This document shows positions 1-5,562 of a stretch of 9,197 nucleotides of DNA, one piece after another (position 1 is the first letter of the stretch; every line of letters starts with the position of its first letter). The DNA is from JALRLA01 sp046047755. GTDB lineage: Bacteria > Bacteroidota > Bacteroidia > NS11-12g > UBA955. Both the position numbers and the translations under genes were made by a program. Below the pieces are notes generated by a model, which had not been told where the DNA came from, did no database searches, and was given only the letters and a program-made list of their open reading frames with translations. Where the stretch lies: contig JBJOHK010000089.1 of the NCBI GenBank assembly GCA_046047755.1, forward strand, positions 1-9,197, in the 5' to 3' direction.

Positions 1-257
1 GACACACCGATTCGGAAAAAGGTCAAAATGTATTTGCCCATACGAGAACCACCAAAGAGTTCTTTGCCGAAGGCCATGCCGTTGTTTTCGATGAAATAGA
101 GCTTGAACCAATCGCCAAAAACGGGCAGGCTTTCGCCATACAGAAAATGGGTTTTGACCCAAATCTTGATGACTTGGTCAATGATTATGCCCAAGGCCAA
201 AATGGCTATGGGCATCCAAAATAGCGGGTTGCGCTTGTTGATTTCTGGAGTTTCCAA
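1..257 (-). CDS. lspA: Lipoprotein signal peptidase (signal peptidase II), N-terminal part, truncated by window edge
   Basis: Signal peptidase II is an inner-membrane aspartyl protease that removes the signal peptide from prolipoproteins after lipidation. Only the first 85 residues are in the window; the gene continues past position 1. Visible family marks are a first hydrophobic helix (about residues 14-26) leading into DQVIKIWVK (27-35), and the conserved segment FIENNGMAFG (55-64). The catalytic aspartates lie in the part not seen. The gene follows dksA with only 3 nt between stop and start. The start is uncertain. A TTG at 255-257 gives an N-terminus with a charged flank (EINKRNPLFW) before the helix, and its spacing matches that of the ileS-dksA junction. 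An in-frame ATG at 213-215 would begin inside the helix but remains possible. No Shine-Dalgarno sequence helps decide. The family call is secure and the start is not. Confidence 0.9.
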   Translation of the reverse strand, partial: METPEINKRNPLFWMPIAILALGIIIDQVIKIWVKTHFLYGESLPVFGDWFKLYFIENNGMAFGKELFGGSRMGKYILTFFRIGV

Positions 258-260
258 GAA

Positions 261-629
261 TTAACGCTTGAGCTTGGCTTCTACCGTTTGAGTAGCGTGG
301 GGCACAATGCGCAGACGCTCTTTTGGGATCAATTTGCCTGAAGTTTTACAAACCCCGTAGGTTCCATTTTCAATGCGTACCAAGGCGGCTTCCAAATTCT
401 TGATGAATTTCAATTGGTGCCCAGCCAACTGGTTCAAATTTTCCTTTTCGAAGGTGTCAGCACCGTCATCCAAGGTCAAATAGTTGTTGTTTGAGCTATC
501 GCCAGTCTCGTCTTCGTCGCGGATTTGGGAAGACAAGGTTTTGAATTCGCCTTTGGCGTTTTCCAATTTCTTGAGGATGATTTCTTTGAACTCTTGCAGT
601 TCTTCTTCGGAGTAGCGAGTCTTTTCCAT
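261..629 (-). CDS. dksA: DksA/TraR-family regulator, Bacteroidota type with degenerate zinc finger
   Basis: This 122-residue protein belongs to the DksA/TraR family, whose members bind in the secondary channel of RNA polymerase and, with ppGpp in Proteobacteria, retune transcription. The N-terminal half (about 5-40) is charged and helical, followed by an acidic stretch (DEDETGD, 38-44), the LDDGAD segment (53-58) and a second helix (about 60-87), consistent with the coiled coil and its acidic tip. The C-terminal part starts with the family pattern GTYGVCKTSGKLIPKERL (89-106). Of the four zinc cysteines in E. coli DksA only C94 remains; the second is S97 and the last pair is replaced within HATQTVEAK. 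This loss is usual in the Bacteroidota homologues I know, so it is not a sign of decay. Length is shorter than E. coli DksA (151). The ATG at 627-629 starts 3 nt after the ileS stop, so translation is likely coupled. The exact physiological role in this phylum is less clear than in E. coli. Confidence 0.9.
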   Translation of the reverse strand: MEKTRYSEEELQEFKEIILKKLENAKGEFKTLSSQIRDEDETGDSSNNNYLTLDDGADTFEKENLNQLAGHQLKFIKNLEAALVRIENGTYGVCKTSGKLIPKERLRIVPHATQTVEAKLKR

Positions 630-632
630 TGT

Positions 633-3600
633 TTATGCCTTTCTCAATGTTAAGCCGATGGATGCCCCATCGATTTCGTCGGTAGAAGTATGGTCTTTTT
701 CACTGTATTGCAGTGAGTTGGCCAACACTTCGCCACAAATATAATCGTTGAAAGCAATGGCGCTTTCACGAAGTTCCTCAGAACCAGAAAATTCTACCGC
801 AATGCGGTCAGTTAGTTCCAATCCGGAGTCTTTTCTCAAATTTTGGATGCGGTTAATGAGCTCGCGGGCCATGCCTTCAAGTCGCAGTTCATGGCTTAGG
901 CTGATGTCAAGAGCCACGGTATGGGCTCCATCGGTAGCCACCAACCAACCCGGCATGTCTTGGGTGCTGATTTCCACGTCGGCGATGTTCAGATCAAATA
1001 GTCGAGATCCCAAGTCGACGCTGATGCTGCCTTCTTGTTCCAACTGGCGAATTTGATCTTGGTCAAAGGCTTGAACGGCATTGCTCATGGCCTTCATATC
1101 GGGACCCAATTGCTTGCCCAGGGTTTTGAAATTGGGTTTGATGCGCTTAACCAGCATTTCGCTATCAGCACCTACGAATTCCAATTCCTTGACGTTGGTT
1201 TCTGATAAAATTAAATCGCGTACACGCTCAATCTCAGCCTGTTGTTTTTGGCTGCTCACAGGCACCAATAACTTCTGAAGCGGTTGGCGCACTTTGATTT
1301 TTTCTTTCTTGCGCAAAGACAAGACCAATGAGCAAAGGTTTTGCGCGGCATCCATTTGGGCCTCCAAATCGGCATTGCGAGCCGAGTGGTCGCAGGTAGG
1401 CCAATCTCCCAAATGCACAGAAACACTGTTATCGGAGTTCAAGCTTCGGAACAGCCAATCACTGAAGAAGGGAGCCACTGGGCTCATGATGCGAGAAATG
1501 GCATCCAAGCAGGAGTACAAGGTTTCGTAAGCGGCTTGTTTGTCTCGGTTCATTTCGCCTTTCCAGAAACGGCGGCGCGACAAACGCACGTACCAATTGG
1601 AAAGGTGTTCGGTCACAAAATCCTCGATGGCTCGAGCGGCGCGTGTGGGGTCGTAGTCGTCAAAGGCCGCCTCTGCTTCGGCAATCAGGGAGTTCAATCG
1701 CGACAAAATCCAGCGGTCCAATTCTGGACGCTCGGACAAGGGAATCTGTTGGTCTGCCTGGAACTTGAACCCGTCTACATTGGCGTAAAGGGCAAAGAAA
1801 CCATAGGTGTTGTACAAGGTTCCCAAGAACTTTCGTTGGGTCTCTTGAACGCCCGAAAGGTCAAATTTGAGGTTGTCCCAGGGTTGGGAATTGCTGGTCA
1901 TATACCAGCGCACGGCATCGGCCCCGTATTGGTCAACCGTCTCAAAGGGATCGATGGCATTTCCCAAGCGCTTGGACATTTTATTTCCGTGCTTGTCCAA
2001 TACCAGGCCATTGGCGATGACGTTTTTGAAGGCCACTTGGTCAAACAAGAGGGTAGCCAGGGTGTGGAGGGTAAAGAACCATCCACGGGTTTGGTCTACA
2101 CCCTCGGCAATGAAATCGGCGGGGTAATTTTTTTCGAATTGCTCAAGGTTTTCGAAGGGATAATGCCACTGAGCATAGGGCATGGCTCCAGAGTCAAACC
2201 AAACATCGATCAAATCGGCCTCGCGCTGCATGGGCTTTCCGCTAGGGCTCACCAGGGTGATGCGGTCTACATAGGGACGGTGCAGATCAAATTCGCTGCG
2301 CACAATCGATTGGCTGAGGCCCAACTGGGCATTGGCCTTTTCGATTTCAGCCACCAATTCGTCCAAACTGCCCATGCAGATCTCTTCGCTGCCGTCTTCG
2401 GTTCTCCAAATGGGCAAGGGTGTGCCCCAAAAACGGGAACGGGATAAGTTCCAGTCAACCAGGTTTTCCAACCAATGGCCGAAACGGCCTTCACCGGTGC
2501 TTTTGGGTTTCCAGTTGATGGTTTTGTTCAACTCCACCAAGCGGTCTTTAGCTGCGGTGGTTTTGATGAACCAGCTCTCCAGCGGATAGTACAAGATTGG
2601 CTTATCGGTGCGCCAGCAATGGGGGTAGCTGTGCTCGTATTTTTCGACCTTAAAGGCCTTGTTTTCTTGTTTGAGTTTGATGGCCAATCGCTCGTCCACA
2701 CTCAAGTATTTATCGCGGCCCTGTTTTTGGGCCGCTTCGGCTTTCTCCTCTTCAGTCAGGTAAGCCTCTTTGACAAACTCTCCCGCAAAATCAGTCACCT
2801 CAGCCACGAAACGACCGGTCTTGTCTACCAAGGTCAAGGACCCAATGCCATTGTCTTTGGCCGTTTTGAAGTCATCGCCACCGAAAGAAGGAGCAATGTG
2901 AACAATACCCGTACCGTCTTCGGTGCTTACAAAGTCAGCGCAGACCACTTTGAAGGCATCGCCATCAGAGGGCTGAGCGTATGGTAGCAATTGCTCATAC
3001 GATTGACCAGCCAAATCAGCCCCTTTTACCGCAGCTCCGCGTTTCCAGGGTTGTACTTTGGCGGCAGAGTCATAGGCAGGCAATTCCCCCTCACATTCTG
3101 AATCGGCTTGAAAATGCTTTCCCAACAAGGCTTCAGCCAAGGTCACCCGAATGGCTTGGCCCGTGTAGGCATTGTAGGTATCGACTTCGATGTAGTCAAT
3201 TTTGGCTCCTACCGCTAAGGCCGTGTTGGAGGGTAAGGTCCAAGGAGTAGTGGTCCAAGCCAAAAAGTATTCTCCAGGCCTGCCCGCCTTGGCAAACTGA
3301 GCCACAACGGTGGTGTCTTTGACGTTTTGGTAGGTTCCAGGTTGATTCAGCTCGTGGCTGGACAAACCGGTTCCCGCGGCAGGAGAATAGGGTTGAATGG
3401 TATAGCCTTTGTACAGGTATCCTTTGTCGTAAAGGCGTTTGAGCAACTGCCACAAGGTCTCTACGTACTCCGTATCGCAGGTGATGTAGGGGTTTTCCAA
3501 ATCGACCCAAAAACCAATGCGTTCGGTCAAGGCGTCCCAGCGATCTTTGAACATGAAGACGTCTTCGCGGCAAGCCTTGTTGTAATCTTCCATAGAGATT

Positions 3601-3926
3601 TTGACCCCGATGTCATCTTTGCGAATGCCAAGGCGTTTTTCAACCTGCAATTCGATAGGCAACCCGTGGGTATCCCATCCGGCTTTGCGCTCTACGCGAT
3701 ACCCCTGCAAGGTTTTGTAGCGGCAGAACATGTCCTTCATGGCTCGGGCCATGACGTGGTGAATGCCGGGCATGCCATTGGCACTGGGAGGGCCTTCAAA
3801 AAAAGTAAAGGACTGCGAGGGGTCTCGCTGTTCCACGCTTTGGGCGAAAATTCCGTTCTCCTTCCAGAAGGCCAGAATTTCTTCCTCGATTTGGGGCCAA
3901 TTCAGTTGCTTGAGGGTGGGGTACAT
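633..3926 (-). CDS. ileS: Isoleucyl-tRNA synthetase, type 2-like (IleRS2), with GIHH signature
   Basis: This cytosolic class I enzyme charges tRNA-Ile with isoleucine using ATP. The 1097-residue product from ATG 3924-3926 shows the full architecture: the class I nucleotide-binding signature at GPPSANGMPGIHH (45-57), followed by GWDTHGLPIE (83-92); a CP1 editing domain with WTTTPWTLPSN (224-234) and GTGIVHIAPSFGGDD (338-352); DVWFDSG (574-580); KMSKR (649-653); an anticodon-binding helical domain (about 735-895) with KIKVRQPL (876-883); and a long C-terminal extension ending near 1097. There is no C-terminal CxxC zinc motif as in E. coli-type IleRS. Together with the length and KIKVRQPL, this fits the eukaryote-like type 2 class, which tolerates mupirocin. 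The signature reads G-I-H-H rather than H-x-G-H. A longer frame opens at 3995, but that ATG is inside the terminator stem-loop upstream, and the family start pattern MYPTLKQLNW supports 3926. The gene leads the ileS-dksA-lspA operon. Confidence 0.97.
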   Translation of the reverse strand: MYPTLKQLNWPQIEEEILAFWKENGIFAQSVEQRDPSQSFTFFEGPPSANGMPGIHHVMARAMKDMFCRYKTLQGYRVERKAGWDTHGLPIELQVEKRLGIRKDDIGVKISMEDYNKACREDVFMFKDRWDALTERIGFWVDLENPYITCDTEYVETLWQLLKRLYDKGYLYKGYTIQPYSPAAGTGLSSHELNQPGTYQNVKDTTVVAQFAKAGRPGEYFLAWTTTPWTLPSNTALAVGAKIDYIEVDTYNAYTGQAIRVTLAEALLGKHFQADSECEGELPAYDSAAKVQPWKRGAAVKGADLAGQSYEQLLPYAQPSDGDAFKVVCADFVSTEDGTGIVHIAPSFGGDDFKTAKDNGIGSLTLVDKTGRFVAEVTDFAGEFVKEAYLTEEEKAEAAQKQGRDKYLSVDERLAIKLKQENKAFKVEKYEHSYPHCWRTDKPILYYPLESWFIKTTAAKDRLVELNKTINWKPKSTGEGRFGHWLENLVDWNLSRSRFWGTPLPIWRTEDGSEEICMGSLDELVAEIEKANAQLGLSQSIVRSEFDLHRPYVDRITLVSPSGKPMQREADLIDVWFDSGAMPYAQWHYPFENLEQFEKNYPADFIAEGVDQTRGWFFTLHTLATLLFDQVAFKNVIANGLVLDKHGNKMSKRLGNAIDPFETVDQYGADAVRWYMTSNSQPWDNLKFDLSGVQETQRKFLGTLYNTYGFFALYANVDGFKFQADQQIPLSERPELDRWILSRLNSLIAEAEAAFDDYDPTRAARAIEDFVTEHLSNWYVRLSRRRFWKGEMNRDKQAAYETLYSCLDAISRIMSPVAPFFSDWLFRSLNSDNSVSVHLGDWPTCDHSARNADLEAQMDAAQNLCSLVLSLRKKEKIKVRQPLQKLLVPVSSQKQQAEIERVRDLILSETNVKELEFVGADSEMLVKRIKPNFKTLGKQLGPDMKAMSNAVQAFDQDQIRQLEQEGSISVDLGSRLFDLNIADVEISTQDMPGWLVATDGAHTVALDISLSHELRLEGMARELINRIQNLRKDSGLELTDRIAVEFSGSEELRESAIAFNDYICGEVLANSLQYSEKDHTSTDEIDGASIGLTLRKA

Positions 3927-3947
3927 GCCAGATTCTTTGGAAAGGGG

Positions 3948-3955
3948 CAAAAATA
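3948..3955 (-). promoter_or_regulatory. Candidate -7 element of the ileS operon promoter
   Basis: On the minus strand this reads TATTTTTG, an exact match to the Bacteroidota primary-sigma -7 consensus TAnnTTTG. Transcription would start near 3941, giving a leader of about 15 nt before the ileS ATG at 3926. No good -33 TTTG lies 17-20 nt upstream (the nearest are TGTG and TTCG), so the match rests on one element. The position fits well: it lies between the upstream terminator and the ileS start. Confidence 0.4.
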
Positions 3956-3980
3956 GGGCTTTTTGGGCCCAGACACACGA

Positions 3981-4010
3981 AAAAGGGGCGGCCATTCGGC
4001 CGCCCCTTTT
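3981..4010 (-). terminator. Rho-independent terminator of the receptor/hydrolase unit
   Basis: A perfect inverted repeat: the arms AAAAGGGGCGGCC (3981-3993) and GGCCGCCCCTTTT (3998-4010) enclose a 4-nt loop (3994-3997). Read on the minus strand, the GC-rich core stem is followed by five T (3980-3984). It begins 23 nt past the stop codon of the hydrolase-like gene (4034), the expected place for an intrinsic terminator. It insulates that unit from ileS. On the plus strand it also has four T after the stem, but no plus-strand gene ends here. Confidence 0.9.
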
Positions 4011-4033
4011 ACAAAATCGAATCGCTACTCGGC

Positions 4034-5527
4034 TTATTCGATGATGAGTTTCTTGGTTCCAGTTCCGAAATCGAACTGCAATTCTACCAAGTAGATACCG
4101 GTAGGCAGGTCGATGGACTGGTCGATGCGGTTGTTCTCAGCGGTCAAACGAGCCAAAGTGCGGCCGTTCAAGTCGCGTACCACAGCACCGTTCAAGTTGT
4201 TGTTGGTCCAGTTGCTCTGAATCACCACGCGGTCTTGTGCGGGGTTGGGAGACAAAGTTACGTTGCTAGACAACTCAGCAGGATTGATGCCTACAGAGTT
4301 TACGTAACCCAAAGTCACAGCCAAACGAGGGGCAATGTAACCGCAAATGCTGTCGATGAAGGTCATGGCGCGAGCCTTGCTCATGAAGGGGTTGGTAGCT
4401 TTACCGCTAGCCAAAATAACGGTGGGGTTATAAGGAGGGCTGGGCAACATCTTAATGGCGTTGGTATCCCACCATTCGTAAGGGCCAGAAGCGTTCACCA
4501 AACCGGCAATGGGGTACAAACCGTCCAAGCCGTCGTTCAACAAGTTGGCCTGACGGGTGTAGTCGTCCATAACCTTGCCTTTGTAAGCGGCGTTGTTTCC
4601 GAAATCGTTTACGCGCTTCATGACATCGTATCCGCCGGAGACTTCCACTACTTGCAAAGTGGTGCCAGGTACGTTAACCATACCGGTAGTGTAGGGAGCA
4701 AACGGATCCATCATGCTGTGAACCCAGATCAAAGGCATTTCGCCTTTTTCCAACCAGCCGCTGTCACCCAATGCACCGCCGATGCAGAATCCAATCTGCG
4801 CATCAGTGGTATAGCCGGTGTTGCTTTCGTTGCCGAAGCCAGGGTATCCACCAAAACCGTGGCGATCACCCCACATGGTGTCGTTTACATAAGCAACGCC
4901 TGTATTGGGGTCGCGGAACTTGTCAATTTTGATCTCGCTCTGGCGATCCAAGCTGGCGAAAGCCGAAACAATGTATCCACCGGTTCCTTGGCCACCCAAG
5001 ACAATTTTGCTGGGGTCGATGCCGTAGGGGTTTCCATTCTTGTCAGCTGACTGCTTGAAGAAGCGAATAGCAGCAGAGATATCCTGAACACCTTTATAAG
5101 CGGCGTTGATGATGGTGTTTTTGCGAATGCTCTCGGTAGCACCTTGAGGGTTCCAACCCAAGCGGTAGCTGATAGAGGCCACCACATAACCGCGACGGGC
5201 CAAGTCTGTGCAAATGGCTACCGTTGCGCTGTCATCGCGGGCTCCAGTGGGAGTCTGGTTGATGTAGCGAGGAAGGAAGCTACCGGTGTGGGTGTAGATG
5301 ACCAAAGGACGGCTAGTTACGCCATCGTTGGGGGCGTAAACGTCCATGTACAAGGGCTCCAAGGTGAAAGGAGGGCCACCCAATAGAACGGTGTAATTGC
5401 TGGCGTACAGCACGTTTTTGGTTACGGTTACTTCGTTTTCGGCCAACACGCGATCGACGTATTTGGTCTGGGCGAAGCTCAGGTTGGCACACAAGGCTAC
5501 CAAGCTGAGAATCAATAGTTTTTTCAT
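4034..5527 (-). CDS. T9SS-exported alpha/beta-hydrolase-fold protein lacking the nucleophile serine
   Basis: The 497-residue product has three parts: a signal peptide (1-19, cleavage likely after SFA before Q20), an alpha/beta-hydrolase-like domain of the carboxylesterase/lipase kind (about 35-405), and a C-terminal T9SS type A sorting domain (about 425-497). It should pass the inner membrane by Sec and the outer membrane by the Por system, then be released or anchored at the surface. Hydrolase marks are MDVYAP (61-66), an oxyanion-loop-like HTGSF (80-84, usual form HGGxF), RRGYVVASISYRLGW (111-125), the GIDPSKIVLGGQGTGGY elbow (169-185) and VHSMMDPFAPY (269-279) with candidate acid D274. The elbow reads G-Q-G-T-G-G, so the serine position is G181. 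No histidine follows H270. A classical Ser-Asp-His triad is therefore absent. It starts 35 nt after the receptor gene and is followed by the terminator at 3981-4010. Fold and export are well supported; activity and substrate are unknown. Confidence 0.88.
   Translation of the reverse strand: MKKLLILSLVALCANLSFAQTKYVDRVLAENEVTVTKNVLYASNYTVLLGGPPFTLEPLYMDVYAPNDGVTSRPLVIYTHTGSFLPRYINQTPTGARDDSATVAICTDLARRGYVVASISYRLGWNPQGATESIRKNTIINAAYKGVQDISAAIRFFKQSADKNGNPYGIDPSKIVLGGQGTGGYIVSAFASLDRQSEIKIDKFRDPNTGVAYVNDTMWGDRHGFGGYPGFGNESNTGYTTDAQIGFCIGGALGDSGWLEKGEMPLIWVHSMMDPFAPYTTGMVNVPGTTLQVVEVSGGYDVMKRVNDFGNNAAYKGKVMDDYTRQANLLNDGLDGLYPIAGLVNASGPYEWWDTNAIKMLPSPPYNPTVILASGKATNPFMSKARAMTFIDSICGYIAPRLAVTLGYVNSVGINPAELSSNVTLSPNPAQDRVVIQSNWTNNNLNGAVVRDLNGRTLARLTAENNRIDQSIDLPTGIYLVELQFDFGTGTKKLIIE
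4037..4255 (-). other. T9SS type A C-terminal sorting domain (part of the hydrolase-fold protein)
   Basis: These bases encode residues 425-497. The domain shows the usual order: LSPNPAQDRVVI (425-436), a central VVRDLNGRTLAR segment (449-460), then LPTGIYLVEL (474-483) and a final basic-hydrophobic KKLIIE (492-497). This pattern directs cargo through the type IX secretion system of Bacteroidota. It is normally cut off by the PorU-type sortase during export. Confidence 0.9.
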
Positions 5528-5539
5528 GGTATTGTCGGT

Positions 5540-5562
5540 TTAAATTTTAACGAATTTAATTC
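5540..5562. repeat. Two adjacent 11-bp AT-rich palindromes between receptor and hydrolase genes
   Basis: Plus-strand TTAAATTTTAA (5540-5550) and GAATTTAATTC (5552-5562) are each 5-bp arms around one central base, separated by a single base. They fill most of the 35-nt gap between the receptor stop (5563) and the hydrolase-like ATG (5527). They may simply reflect the A/T-rich leader common before Bacteroidota starts. They could also hold a weak internal promoter: minus-strand TAAATTCG is one base off the TAnnTTTG element. No terminator-like hairpin is present, so co-transcription of the two genes is likely. Confidence 0.4.

Noticed and set aside
1341..2447. 368-residue open frame on the plus strand
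   Set aside because: It lies wholly opposite ileS, shows no recognisable domain, and is explained as an antisense shadow of a conserved coding frame.
3927..3995. A 23-residue N-terminal extension of IleRS starting at ATG 3995
   Set aside because: The ATG is inside the loop and arm of the terminator, the extension has no family similarity, and MYPTLKQLNW at 3926 matches how this family begins.
4979..4990. Possible frameshift or sequencing error explaining the missing serine
   Set aside because: The frame is continuous on both sides with conserved motifs, so a shift is excluded; a single-base error cannot be ruled out but would not explain the absent late histidine as well.
4235..5050. 271-residue open frame on the plus strand
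   Set aside because: It is antisense to the hydrolase-fold gene, whose signal peptide, fold motifs and sorting domain are clear.
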